Source: Bin87 sp965116785
Lineage (GTDB): Bacteria; Chloroflexota; Dehalococcoidia; Lucifugimonadales; UBA3495
NCBI GenBank assembly: GCA_965116785.1
Contig: OZ220731.1
Coordinates: forward strand, 3,100,001-3,164,000
Reading direction: 5' to 3'
Length of the DNA: 64,000 nt
A model generated the notes under the pieces. It worked only from the letters and a program-made list of their open reading frames with translations. It was not told the DNA's origin and did not search any database. Every line of letters starts with the position of its first letter. Within the stretch, counting starts at the first letter, position 1. Position numbers and translations under genes: made by a program. Positions 25,792 through 33,942 of the stretch are shown one piece after another.

Positions 25792-26493
25792 ATGACTACA
25801 TCGACGCTGACGACCACTGGAATGCCGCCGGCGCGGCCGTTCAGCCCCGAGGAATGCGCCGCCCTGGCCCGGGCCGGCATCATCGACGCCAGCGAACAGG
25901 CCGACGTGCTGGCCGGCCGCCGTCGTTTCACCGTGGACGAGTACCTGGCCATGGAAGCGGCTGGCATTCTGTACAAGTCCGACCGGGTCGAATTGATTGA
26001 CGGAGTGATAATCATTATGCCGCCAATAGGCGACCGCCACGTGGGCGGCACTGGCTGGATAAACACGTTGCTGGTTCCTCCGCTGATCGGACGGGCGACG
26101 GTGCAGATGGCTGGCCCCATCTATTTGAACGACAACACTGCTCCCGAGCCCGACGCTGTTTTGAAGCGATGGAGCGCCCCCGGTTCCGGCGCAACCGGAC
26201 GTGCAACGCCGGACAACGTGTACCTGGTCATTGAATTCGCCGACAGCTCCCTGCGGTATGATCAGGGCGCCAAGCTGGCCCGGTACGCGGCGGCCGGCAT
26301 CCCGGAGGTGTGGGTGGCCAACCTGCGGGCACGGGAAGTGACGTCCTACGCCGAGCCATCGGGCGCGCAGTATGCCGCTGTGCACGTGTATCAGGCTGAG
26401 GGTAGCATCAGCCCCCGGGCCTTCCCCGACGTAGTCCTGTCAGTATCCGACTTCATGCCGCCGGCCGGACCGGACAGCGCCGATTCGCTCTAG
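25792..26493 (+). CDS. Uma2 family (DUF820) PD-(D/E)XK nuclease-like protein
   Basis: A 233-residue Uma2 protein with an extra N-terminal segment of about 40 residues (FSPEECAALARAGIIDASEQ) before the usual RRFTVDEYLAMEAAGIL and DRVELIDGVIIIMPP. The acidic residue of EPDAVLK and the glutamate of VYLVIEFADSSLRYDQGAKLA are at the family's active-site positions, and YAAAGIPEVWVANL closes the core. GGAGGAG precedes the ATG. It is only about 29% like the copy at 22.5 kb by eye, so the two are not a recent duplication. Confidence 0.87.
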   Translation: MTTSTLTTTGMPPARPFSPEECAALARAGIIDASEQADVLAGRRRFTVDEYLAMEAAGILYKSDRVELIDGVIIIMPPIGDRHVGGTGWINTLLVPPLIGRATVQMAGPIYLNDNTAPEPDAVLKRWSAPGSGATGRATPDNVYLVIEFADSSLRYDQGAKLARYAAAGIPEVWVANLRAREVTSYAEPSGAQYAAVHVYQAEGSISPRAFPDVVLSVSDFMPPAGPDSADSL

Positions 26494-26519
26494 ACCGGCC
26501 TGGGTCCGCCGATTCTTCC

Positions 26520-26558
26520 AACCGTCCCTATTTCGGCGACAACTTGGACATCCTTCGC
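26520..26558 (+). pseudogene. Possible relic of a DNA methyltransferase N-terminus
   Basis: The plus strand reads NRPYFGDNLDILR, the typical first residues of beta-class DNA methyltransferases (compare MGEIILGDNLDVLR encoded at 7073). The frame then degenerates into alanine/proline-rich sequence without a DPPF motif. At 13 residues the match is short, so it is offered as a possible relic only. Confidence 0.35.
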
Positions 26559-26634
26559 CCCGCACCGTCGCCGCAGCCGGGGCAGGCAGCGCAGTTTGGT
26601 CTGACCGCGGCCTTCCCCGCGTGCCGCGGCGATA

Positions 26635-27864
26635 CTAACGGCGGCGATTGAGCAGATCCTGCAAATTGGCCATTCCAGGACGATTGGTCGAAGCCGCCGA
26701 TGTTGCCCGCTCCAGCCGCTCTATCAGTTCCGATTCGGAAACTTTCTGGGGCCAGTCCAGGTTAACCCTGATACCGTCGTCGTTGATCTGCAACGCTCCC
26801 AGGTCAAACAGGTCGATAATATCCCGTATCTGCGCCCGCCCTGGAAATTTGAGCGTGCTGTAGTGCGATGCCGTTCGGTCCATTAACTCGACGGGGTCGG
26901 ATGCCTCTGATTCTAACAGCGATTCCAGCATCGCCAACTGTCGCTCCACGAGCACGCGACGACGAGGGGTGCGCAGCCGCCCGAACAACGCCACCGCGAA
27001 TTGACGAAACAGGGTCCGCTTGTGATTGTCGATTATTGTATTGGCCACTGCTCCGCACTGCTGGGCGACTGCGGACATGGCAAATACCAGGAACGGTGTG
27101 AGGTCGTGTCCGCTTCGCCTGGATTCAGATAGTGCCTCCAAGTACTCCTCTTTGTGCTCATAGTAGTAGTTGGACAGGCTGACCATAACCAGCTCGTTGA
27201 CGCCGGCTTGACGCAGCATGAACGCCTCGATCGCGCGGGCAGTGCGTCCGTTCCCATCGCCAAATGGGTGCATTGCTCCTATGTGGTAATGGAGCGCCAT
27301 CGCTTGGATGAGGCGGTCGTGCTGCCGGAACTCGCCGGCGACAGCGTTGCAGAGCGCATCAAAGGCAACACGGCAGTCATTGCCACCTTCCACGCCCCGA
27401 CATTGGGGCGTCCCAAAAGTGACATTCCAGCCCGTGGGTCGCAACGCCCCTGGTTCGCAGTTGTCGTCATCACAACCAGTCACGAAGCGCCGGTGAACGT
27501 CAAATATGAACTCGTCGTCGACCGGGCGGTCCGCCGGTTGTGAACGCAGCCAACGATAGGTGGCCTCAGCCGCCCGGAGTTGCCGCTGCGAGTGGGTCAA
27601 GTCGTAGCGCGTTGCTGATTCGGGGGCCAGCGCTTCGTCCTGCTCTCTCTGTGTGAACTCCGCGCCCTCTATTCGCGACGTACCCACGGCCTCCAGGCGC
27701 AACTGCTCCTCGTGGACTTGCGCGATCCATTGCGGCAGATACGGCAGGCCGCGTAAAATGCCCGCCGCGGTTTTGGCGGCAATCAAAGAGTCCATAATGG
27801 CCGCCGCGTCGTAGCGTATCCACTGCTGGGGTCGTCGATAACGGCTTATGTTTGCAGAAGTCAT
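26635..27864 (-). CDS. Fic family protein with N-terminal inhibitory motif
   Basis: A 409-residue Fic-domain protein. The catalytic loop HPFGDGNGRTAR (199-210) is complete, so transfer of AMP from ATP to a target protein is expected. An N-terminal helix carries TSRIEG (62-67), which fits the (S/T)xxxE(G/N) inhibitory motif of class II Fic proteins, so the enzyme should be self-inhibited. The N-terminal FicN-like part (LPYLPQWIAQVHEEQLRLEAVG) and a C-terminal winged-helix-like region (TLKFPGRAQIRDIIDLFDLGAL) complete the usual architecture. It is divergent from the amidohydrolase gene across an AT-rich spacer. The target is unknown. Confidence 0.9.
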   Translation of the reverse strand: MTSANISRYRRPQQWIRYDAAAIMDSLIAAKTAAGILRGLPYLPQWIAQVHEEQLRLEAVGTSRIEGAEFTQREQDEALAPESATRYDLTHSQRQLRAAEATYRWLRSQPADRPVDDEFIFDVHRRFVTGCDDDNCEPGALRPTGWNVTFGTPQCRGVEGGNDCRVAFDALCNAVAGEFRQHDRLIQAMALHYHIGAMHPFGDGNGRTARAIEAFMLRQAGVNELVMVSLSNYYYEHKEEYLEALSESRRSGHDLTPFLVFAMSAVAQQCGAVANTIIDNHKRTLFRQFAVALFGRLRTPRRRVLVERQLAMLESLLESEASDPVELMDRTASHYSTLKFPGRAQIRDIIDLFDLGALQINDDGIRVNLDWPQKVSESELIERLERATSAASTNRPGMANLQDLLNRRR

Positions 27865-28082
27865 TTCCGGCCCATTTCAATTTCGTTTCCTGTTCATTCC
27901 GCTATTTTATACTCAAATTGTAGAAAAACTTGGATTTCATTTCCGGTTCATTTCATTTTCATTTCCGCTTCGTTTCCATCTGGTTGCACTTACCGATGGC
28001 TCAGTATCGGATGGAGGTTGCCCTGCGTCCGCTAACCTTCCGGCCACGTGCCGTATAATGCCGCCCTGCCGGAGGTCCCAAC
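27865..28082. other. AT-rich divergent spacer with pyrimidine-rich repeats
   Basis: This 218-base spacer between divergent genes is clearly richer in A+T than its surroundings between about 27865 and 27980. It contains several imperfect copies of CATTTC(C/A) and TTTCATTTCCG (around 27863, 27875, 27928 and 27946). On the minus strand GTATAAAAT at about 27903-27911 is a fair -10 element for the Fic gene. The amidohydrolase has GGAGG just before its start. Confidence 0.45.
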
Positions 28083-29282
28083 ATGTCGCTCATCCTGACC
28101 AACGCCAACCTCATCGACTGCCTGAACGAGGGCGTGACGCCCGACGCCACCGTGGTCATCGATGACGGCCGCATCTCTGAGGTCGGCACAGGCTCTGCTG
28201 CGTCCTCCGGCGCCACCGTAATTGACCTGCGCGGCGCGTTCCTCCTGCCCGGCCTGTGGGACGTCCACATCCACCCCGAGTATCCGGTACCGCCCGGGAT
28301 GACCGTGGCCCAGGAGACGGCCAACTTCGGTCGTGCCCTGTCTCTTGCCCTCACCGAGGGCGGCGTGACTGCCGTGCGCTGCGGCGGCGCGGCCCACTTC
28401 ATGGACGTGGCCTGGAAGCGCGCCTTCGACTCCGGCGACGTGGTTGGCCCCCGGGTGTTCGCGTCGGGCTACTTTCTGACCACCACCGGCGGGCACTTCC
28501 TCACCTCCGGCCAGGCCCGCGAATGCGACGGCCCCTACGGATTCGTCCAGGCCATTCGCGAGCAGATCAAGAACGGCGTCGACCACATCAAGCTCAACCT
28601 GACCGGCGGTATCATGGGCCCCGACTGGGACCGCCACTGGCACTCCTTCTTCCTCGAAGAGGAGTTGACTGCCGCCTTCGCCATCGCCCGCCAGCGCGAG
28701 TTTCCGGTGATGGCCCACGCCGCCAACCCCGACGCGGTCAAGTCGGCACTGCGCCTGGGTGCGCACACCGTGGAGCATGGGTACATCATGGACGAGGAGT
28801 GCATTGCCACCCTCGCCGAGTCGCCCACCTGGTACGTGCCCACCCTGGCCATCTCCCACCTCACCGAGGGCCAGGCGCAGAACGACTACGAGCGGCGGTG
28901 GCTGGCCCAGCGCAACATCGCCCAGGAATTGCAGTGCCGCGCCGACGCCGCCTCCGACGAGCACGCCTACTGGTTCCGCCGCGCCCTGGACTCCGGCGCG
29001 AAGATGGCCCTGGGCTCAGACATACGCCCGCTGCGCGAGGCCGCCCTGCTGGAGATGGGCCTGTGGGTCCGCGACGGCGCGACCACCTGGCAGACGCTGG
29101 TGGCTGCCACCCGCAATGCCGCCGAGCTATGCCGCGTCGGCGATCAGCTGGGCACGGTGGAGGCCGAAAAGCTCGCCGACCTCATCGTGGTCGCCGCCAA
29201 CCCGCTGGACGACATCAACAACCTGCGCCGTCTCCAGCTTGTGATCAAAAACGGCCGCGTGGTGTCGGACAAGCGGCCGTAA
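28083..29282 (+). CDS. Metal-dependent amidohydrolase (imidazolonepropionase-like)
   Basis: A 399-residue amidohydrolase with the TIM-barrel metal ligands in order: DVHIHP (His62, His64) after strand 1, HIKLNLTGG (lysine that can be carboxylated), VMAHAANPDA, VEHGYIMD and LGSDIRPLREA (aspartate of strand 8). The N- and C-terminal parts form the small beta-sandwich (LTNANLIDCLNEG, LADLIVVAANPLDDI). It belongs to the group annotated as Xaa-Pro dipeptidase or imidazolonepropionase-related hydrolases; the substrate cannot be assigned. Strong GGAGG precedes the ATG. It is convergent with the NucS-like gene, 15 bases away. Confidence 0.88.
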   Translation: MSLILTNANLIDCLNEGVTPDATVVIDDGRISEVGTGSAASSGATVIDLRGAFLLPGLWDVHIHPEYPVPPGMTVAQETANFGRALSLALTEGGVTAVRCGGAAHFMDVAWKRAFDSGDVVGPRVFASGYFLTTTGGHFLTSGQARECDGPYGFVQAIREQIKNGVDHIKLNLTGGIMGPDWDRHWHSFFLEEELTAAFAIARQREFPVMAHAANPDAVKSALRLGAHTVEHGYIMDEECIATLAESPTWYVPTLAISHLTEGQAQNDYERRWLAQRNIAQELQCRADAASDEHAYWFRRALDSGAKMALGSDIRPLREAALLEMGLWVRDGATTWQTLVAATRNAAELCRVGDQLGTVEAEKLADLIVVAANPLDDINNLRRLQLVIKNGRVVSDKRP

Positions 29283-29297
29283 AACGAATATCCCTGG

Positions 29298-30455
29298 CTA
29301 TTGATCCGCGGATGCAGCCTCAAATTGGTGGCTGTTGGCTTCACGGTAGGCGTCCTTGATCGCGGATAAGACTGGCTCCAGCTCACCTATGCCGGATAAC
29401 ATCCGGTGGCGCCACCCACTTTTTGACGTAACCGGGCCAATCAATGCGTCAATTCTGAGGAACGAATTAGGGGCCAAGCCATCCTCTCGGGGCCAAAAGC
29501 TTATGTGGCCGCCACGCTCGCGGCCCTTGAGGGAAATAAAGTTGGCAAACGACACCAACTTTTGGCCAGAGCCCGGAACTGTTAAATCGATCGTATAAAT
29601 TTCACCTTTGCCGTTGATACGTGTGAACAATACGGCGATTTTCTCGTCTTCCAGCGTTTTTGCGGTCTCATAAAGCCGCCTCACCCCCTCTTGGAACTTC
29701 TCTGAGGCGAGTTCGATGCTTGCCTGGAAAGCATCAGCACCTTGAAGGAACTGTACTTTCCCTGAACCTTCAGGCTTGGTTTCCTGTTCTCGTTTACCGA
29801 GTTGCGTTTGGTAATCCGAGGCGTCTGGCAGGGGGATTACCACGCTCGCTTCGATCAATATCTCATTAACATTCCGATGCGGCTGCAACCGGACGCATTT
29901 GATTTCGTGGCCCGCGTCTCTGAGCCAGGAATCGTTCAGCCACATAACACACGTGGTTAGTTCCTTACCAAAGTCCTCCGAAGCCAGAATGATGCGGGGT
30001 ATCTCAGTGTGAATCACTGGCTCGTCTTGGTCATTGCTCGGCAGATGTTCCTGGAGAAGGTTATCGGCGTCGTCCGGTTGATCGCCGCTTTCTGGGTTGG
30101 CCCGTTCGTTCAAGTAGGCTTGGTACGTGTCCACGGCTTGCTCGTAGGTCATGTTGGCGACCATCGCTGCGTATCGAATCGCCTGCAAGTCCATGTGCTC
30201 GCCGGTGTAGCCTCGCTTTAACTCAATCACAACCAAGCGACCTGTGGCGTCCAAGCCCAGCAGGTCAATTCGACGATGGGCATCCTGCCAGTTGCTGAAT
30301 TCCTCGGAGATGATCCGCAGCCCTTCTTCCAGCACTTCGGGTTGGTCACGCAGCATACGCTGCAAACGCCGCTCCCAAATGTCTTCTTCGCCTAACGACG
30401 TCGTATCAACCTTGACCAACTTCTCGTTATTCTCTTCAATTTTGTAGATAGCCAT
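29298..30455 (-). CDS. NucS/DUF91-like PD-(D/E)XK nuclease-domain protein
   Basis: A 385-residue protein. The N-terminal 110 residues form a complete restriction-type nuclease core: RRIDLLGLDATGRLVVIELKRG gives Asp64, Glu78 and Lys80, preceded by a helical segment (EDIWERRLQRMLRDQPEVL), as in the C-terminal domain of NucS/DUF91 proteins. The rest (about 150-385) is not recognised; it is acidic and contains a coiled-coil-prone stretch (SIELASEKFQEGVRRLYETAKTLEDEKI, shortened view) and a beta-rich end. AGGGAG lies before the ATG. It is the last gene of a minus-strand run with DUF4258 and a 181-residue protein, perhaps a defence or toxin operon. Confidence 0.75.
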   Translation of the reverse strand: MAIYKIEENNEKLVKVDTTSLGEEDIWERRLQRMLRDQPEVLEEGLRIISEEFSNWQDAHRRIDLLGLDATGRLVVIELKRGYTGEHMDLQAIRYAAMVANMTYEQAVDTYQAYLNERANPESGDQPDDADNLLQEHLPSNDQDEPVIHTEIPRIILASEDFGKELTTCVMWLNDSWLRDAGHEIKCVRLQPHRNVNEILIEASVVIPLPDASDYQTQLGKREQETKPEGSGKVQFLQGADAFQASIELASEKFQEGVRRLYETAKTLEDEKIAVLFTRINGKGEIYTIDLTVPGSGQKLVSFANFISLKGRERGGHISFWPREDGLAPNSFLRIDALIGPVTSKSGWRHRMLSGIGELEPVLSAIKDAYREANSHQFEAASADQ

Positions 30456-30470
30456 ACCGATCTCCCTGTA

Positions 30471-31016
30471 TCATCCTGTCGACACTGGCGGCACTGTTAT
30501 CGTCCGCTGCCCGGCGCCTTTACGGGAAGGCTGCCAGGGTTCCACCACCGGAGTAACATCTACCGGCTCCAGGCGATAAACCTTGCCGTACTGTGCGGCG
30601 GTTTCCAGATCCTCCGCCTCCAGCGCCTTGCGGACTTCACCCATGCGCGCGCTGTCCTGGAGACTTACGCCGGCGGCCCATGGTGAGCCAATGCCGTTGA
30701 GTTCGGTCTGCATCTCTACGGCGTAACCGTTTGCCTCCTGCATCCGGGTGCGGTACCGATCATAGCGTGGGGCCATTTTGCCTTCTCTGGGCGTGATGTC
30801 CAGGGGGATCACTCGGTACAAGTCGCCGTGAGAAGCGGCCACGTCCAGGTAGCCGCGGTCGATTGCATCCCGAAAGTCCTCAATACGGTCCAAGTCGAAT
30901 ATCAGAATATACGGAAAAGGACATTCGTTAGGATCAGGGATGCGCATCTCCATATTCAAGGCATATCCCTTGTAGTAGATCACACGGGAAAAATACTCAA
31001 ACTCGGTGAAGTTCAT
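30471..31016 (-). CDS. Hypothetical protein
   Basis: A 181-residue soluble protein without recognised domains. The first 75 residues look like a beta/alpha fold (VIYYKGYALNMEMRIP, FPYILIFDLDRIEDFRDAID, LYRVIPLDITP). The second half repeats this pattern loosely (ARMGEVRKALEAEDLETAAQ, KVYRLEPVDVTP), so it may be an internal duplication of an approximately 80-residue unit. Its ATG overlaps the DUF4258 stop (ATGA) and it ends 15 bases before the nuclease start, so all three are coupled. Confidence 0.65.
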   Translation of the reverse strand: MNFTEFEYFSRVIYYKGYALNMEMRIPDPNECPFPYILIFDLDRIEDFRDAIDRGYLDVAASHGDLYRVIPLDITPREGKMAPRYDRYRTRMQEANGYAVEMQTELNGIGSPWAAGVSLQDSARMGEVRKALEAEDLETAAQYGKVYRLEPVDVTPVVEPWQPSRKGAGQRTITVPPVSTG

Positions 31017-31336
31017 CTCCGCCTCCGGGTCATCAAGTCAGGCTCCCAGCGGTCCTGGCTGGGGTAGTATGCGGTAATCACCAGCGCGTCTCCAGTGACG
31101 GAGTGAAAGCCCCATATCACGTGAATCGGCGTTCCGCCGCGGTCATGCTGCAACAATAACACGGCTGGCCGCTGGCCGTTTTCATCGTACATTTCCACCG
31201 TCGTGGCCGCGGCGATATCGTGAATCAGATCGGCATCGTCAAGGCCCCGCTGGTCACCCCGTAAACTACCATGCCCGCTGGCATCCCACCGCCCGGCGGC
31301 GACCAACGCTTGAATTTGCTCCAGCAAGCTCGGCAT
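31013..31336 (-). CDS. DUF4258 domain protein (putative toxin-like)
   Basis: A 107-residue protein of the DUF4258 type: HGSLRGDQRGLDDADLIHDI replaces the common H-R-R-G-I-S-D-I opening, AVLLLQHDRGGTPIHVIWGF is the conserved central strand pair, and ALVITAYYPSQDRWEPD the closing strand. Members are often toxin-like partners in small operons, with an RNase-like fold suggested. It follows the cyclase gene by 20 bases and overlaps the next gene by four. No classic antitoxin is adjacent, but the 181-residue protein could serve this role; that is inference. Confidence 0.75.
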   Translation of the reverse strand: MPSLLEQIQALVAAGRWDASGHGSLRGDQRGLDDADLIHDIAAATTVEMYDENGQRPAVLLLQHDRGGTPIHVIWGFHSVTGDALVITAYYPSQDRWEPDLMTRRRR

Positions 31337-31356
31337 CGGCCGCCGCTATGTGAACT

Positions 31357-32280
31357 CTACAGTATCGCCACCGGATTCACCGGGGAGCCCGTGCCGCCCA
31401 CCACGCGCAACGGATTGATGGTCAGCATGAACTCCCAGCGGCCCTCCTCGGCGCACGCCTCGGCCAGGGGCTGCAGCAGCGCGTTGTCCAGCAGGCCGAT
31501 GCCGTAGGCGAAGATGCTGCCGTGCACCGACCACGGCAGGTCGTACCCGTTGGGCGTGTGGTCCATCATGTCCCACACCAGGACGCAGCAGTCGCTCTCC
31601 CGGATGAACTTCAGGCACGAGGCATGGAGACCCGGCCGCTGCGTCGGGTCGCTGCCCCAGATGGCGTTGCCGTCGGCGTTCCACTTTTCCCGGCCGCCGT
31701 ACACCACCAGCGCGTCGCCCGGCTCCATCTGCACTCCCTGAGCGTCGCAGATGTCCTGCAGTTCCCATCCGTGAATGGGCGTTTCCTGGGTTACGTAATC
31801 GGTGCCCCGGTGCCGCGGCACGTCCAGCAGGACGCCCCGGGTGATGATGCCCTCCTTCCAGTGCTCCACGGAACCGTACTTGGCGCCGTCGAACTGGATC
31901 ATCTCGTTGGGGTCCTTGCCGTTCCACATCCCGTTGTGGTCCCACACGTGGCAGAGGGCGTCCAGGTGCGTCGTCGCGGTGCCGTGATAGGAGATGCCGT
32001 AGTAGTCCGTGGACATGCCGCCGCCCGGCTCGCGCGGACCCTTGCGCATGTAGTGAATGGCTGGCGTCGGGTTGTTGGGCGCCGGCGTAACCGGGAACTC
32101 ACGGCTCAGCGACACGGCCTGGCCCGTCTTGATCAGACCGGCGGCCCGCAGGCGCTTGGCGTCGTCAACCATGTTGACCGCGCCCTTCTGGTCGTCAGGG
32201 CCCCAGCGACCCCAGTTCACGTCATCCTTCAGGTAGCCGAGCACTTCCTCTTTGCTGGGCGCTTGTCGGTTGGTGGTCAT
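31357..32280 (-). CDS. Cyclase family (kynurenine formamidase-like) metal hydrolase
   Basis: A 307-residue member of the cyclase/KynB superfamily. The metal signature HLDALCH (His105, Asp107, His111) in a context of YHGTATTHLDALCHVW is close to HxTHxDAPxH. Conserved supporting stretches are TRGVLLDVPRHRG, PGDALVVYGGREKW and WSVHGSIFAYGIGLLDN. Such enzymes hydrolyse cyclic or aryl amides and esters; a length above 300 groups it with larger cyclases seen in soil and marine bacteria, not with the 210-residue KynB. The start is backed by GGAGGG. It heads the run that includes DUF4258 and the nuclease. Confidence 0.88.
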   Translation of the reverse strand: MTTNRQAPSKEEVLGYLKDDVNWGRWGPDDQKGAVNMVDDAKRLRAAGLIKTGQAVSLSREFPVTPAPNNPTPAIHYMRKGPREPGGGMSTDYYGISYHGTATTHLDALCHVWDHNGMWNGKDPNEMIQFDGAKYGSVEHWKEGIITRGVLLDVPRHRGTDYVTQETPIHGWELQDICDAQGVQMEPGDALVVYGGREKWNADGNAIWGSDPTQRPGLHASCLKFIRESDCCVLVWDMMDHTPNGYDLPWSVHGSIFAYGIGLLDNALLQPLAEACAEEGRWEFMLTINPLRVVGGTGSPVNPVAIL

Positions 32281-32396
32281 GTGCGTCCCTCCGTATCGGC
32301 GCGATCACTGCCGCGCCGGTTGCGTTCGACGCAAGGTTGCCACCAAGCATTGGGAATGGCAAGTTGCAGGATGGACTTACGCCCCGAACCGACGGC

Positions 32397-32687
32397 TCAC
32401 TCTCCCTGCATCCTGCGTAGTTCCCGATCTTCCATACCACCGACCAGTCCCTGCCACTTCACGGCCACCAGTGCGACCACACCGTGAAAGAAGACGCCGA
32501 TCCCCCAACCCAGCATGGGCCAATAGAACCAGAGATGCTCCGGCGTGGTCAGGAGGTTAATCGCAACCAGCAGCAAGTTGACCGCAACGTACACGGCCAG
32601 GTGCAGGAAAAACGAAAGTTTGGCGGCGACGCGGGCTCGAGCTTTTATCCTCAGATCGGATTCCGGATCGCGGGCTGAAACGTTCAT
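32397..32687 (-). CDS. 2TM domain protein
   Basis: A 96-residue protein with two hydrophobic helices (FFLHLAVYVAVNLLLVAINLL and WPMLGWGIGVFFHGVVALVAV) joined by a short TTPEHLWFY turn and preceded by a basic, charged N-terminus (LRIKARARVAAKL). This matches the 2TM domain family, sometimes attached to histidine kinases and here alone. GGAGGAAAC precedes the ATG. It starts ten bases after the TenA gene and is probably co-transcribed with it. Confidence 0.8.
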   Translation of the reverse strand: MNVSARDPESDLRIKARARVAAKLSFFLHLAVYVAVNLLLVAINLLTTPEHLWFYWPMLGWGIGVFFHGVVALVAVKWQGLVGGMEDRELRRMQGE

Positions 32688-32697
32688 GTTTCCTCCG

Positions 32698-33375
32698 TCA
32701 GGTTTGGTCGTGCCACTCCTGCCCGTGGTAGCACGCCTCCCAGAACTGGTACTCGTAGCGCAGGGTGGTGTGGAAGATGCGCTCCAGGTTCGCGCGCTTG
32801 GTCGCGTTGGCCCGATCGCCGGCGTCGTTGAGCCGCTCCGTGAACCAGGCGACCACGTCGCCCAGCACGGCGGGGCTGTGGATGTCGATCCAGCCCTGGT
32901 ACACGGCGTTGTTGGGCTGCACACCGGAATTGATGAGGCGCTCCGCCCAGTCCAGGTAGGTGCCCTCGGTCACGTAGAACAGGGCGATGAGATCGTCGAA
33001 GTCGCCCTCCAGAGCCGTGCGCACCATGAAGTCGCCAAACCCCTGGGTGACCGGGTTGGCCTCGGTCTCCAGGTACTGCTCCGCGGTGACACCCAGGTCG
33101 TGGAACCCGTTGAGGAACAGGTCGTTCTCGGCGGACAGGAAGTTCGACAGGAATCCGTTGAGTATCTTGCCCGCGTCGTAGTCGGGCGCCGCCCGGGCGA
33201 TGGCAATGGACGTGAGCTTCACCAAGTCCTTGCAGAAGACATAGTCCTGGCGGAAGTAGCTGCGGAACTTGGCGATGTCCAGGCTCCCGTCGCCCATCTC
33301 CAGCACGAAGGGGTGCGTGACCATCGCCTCCCACTGGTCGTGATATCTGGCGCGCAATTCATCAGTGAGGGGCAT
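32698..33375 (-). CDS. TenA/thiaminase II family protein, Glu-type (TenA_E)
   Basis: A 225-residue helical protein of the TenA family: HPFVLEMGDGSLDIAKFRSYFRQDYVFCKDL is the canonical opening, and the C-terminal LRYEYQFWEACYHGQEW holds the conserved glutamate of the active site. Where thiaminase II enzymes have the nucleophilic cysteine the sequence reads LFYVTEGTYLDWAE, without cysteine, so this belongs to the TenA_E group, whose members salvage thiamin breakdown products or have other roles. GGAG precedes the ATG. It is co-directional with the 2TM gene. No other thiamin gene or TPP riboswitch is nearby. Confidence 0.85.
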   Translation of the reverse strand: MPLTDELRARYHDQWEAMVTHPFVLEMGDGSLDIAKFRSYFRQDYVFCKDLVKLTSIAIARAAPDYDAGKILNGFLSNFLSAENDLFLNGFHDLGVTAEQYLETEANPVTQGFGDFMVRTALEGDFDDLIALFYVTEGTYLDWAERLINSGVQPNNAVYQGWIDIHSPAVLGDVVAWFTERLNDAGDRANATKRANLERIFHTTLRYEYQFWEACYHGQEWHDQT

Positions 33376-33395
33376 ATCACTTGCTCCATTGAGAT

Positions 33396-33486
33396 GTCAT
33401 TGCGAGCGCAGCGTGGCAATCCCGTCAGCGTAACGGAGTTCGTTTACGCCGTGGGATTGCCGCGTCGCTCCGCTCCTCGCAATGAC
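33396..33486. repeat. GTCATTGCGAG palindromic repeat
   Basis: A 91-base element with ends GTCATTGCGAGCG and CTCGCAATGAC and a second internal inversion (GGCAATCCCGTC with GTGGGATTGCC). It has the inner repeat of the MITE-like family but lacks the outer CTCACGCGTACCC arm. It separates the tenA-like and coxG-like genes. Confidence 0.75.
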
Positions 33487-33498
33487 AACGGGGGCGAC

Positions 33499-33933
33499 TC
33501 ACGCCGATTCGGCCAGGCAGCCGAAGAACCGGTCCATCATCCCCTTGGCTACCGAACCCATCATGCGCTGGCCGACCCGGGCCACCGCGCCGCCCACCTG
33601 GCCGTCGGTGTCCACGTGCAGGTCGGTTCCGCCATCGGCGGCGGGGGTCAGCGTCACCGCGGACACGCCGCTGGCGAAGCCGAGGTTGCCGGAACCCTCG
33701 ATGGCCATCTTGTAGGAATGCGGCGGATTGAGTTCCGAAAGCGCCACCGTCGCCACGAGATTCCCGGTGATCGGTCCCACGCGGATCGTCGCGTTGGCCC
33801 GGTAGCGGTCCGGCCCGTCGGGCTCGATGCTGCGGCAGCCGGGGATGCAGCCGGCCAGCACGTCGGGATTCATCAACGCGTCCCAGACGGCCTGCGGCTC
33901 CTTGTCGAAATGGTAATCGGCGGAAAGTTCCAT
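33499..33933 (-). CDS. CoxG-like SRPBCC family protein
   Basis: A 144-residue START/SRPBCC-fold protein of the CoxG (carbon monoxide dehydrogenase subunit G) group: YHFDKEPQAVWDALMNPDVLAGCIPGC is the family signature, followed by YRANATIRVGPITGNLVATV and a final amphipathic helix (AKGMMDRFFGCLAESA). CoxG recruits the CoxDE ATPase/MoeA-like maturation proteins to the membrane. No CO dehydrogenase-type molybdenum enzyme is in the window, so it may serve a distant hydroxylase. The ATG at 33933 lies only nine bases after a TATAAT box, so the mRNA would be nearly leaderless. The longer in-frame start is unlikely because it would include the promoter. Confidence 0.85.
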   Translation of the reverse strand: MELSADYHFDKEPQAVWDALMNPDVLAGCIPGCRSIEPDGPDRYRANATIRVGPITGNLVATVALSELNPPHSYKMAIEGSGNLGFASGVSAVTLTPAADGGTDLHVDTDGQVGGAVARVGQRMMGSVAKGMMDRFFGCLAESA

Positions 33934-33942
33934 GACGCGCCG

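Noticed and set aside
32698..33375. TPP riboswitch or thiamin operon around the TenA gene
   Set aside because: No THI-box-like sequence is visible upstream and the neighbours are a palindromic repeat and a CoxG-like gene.
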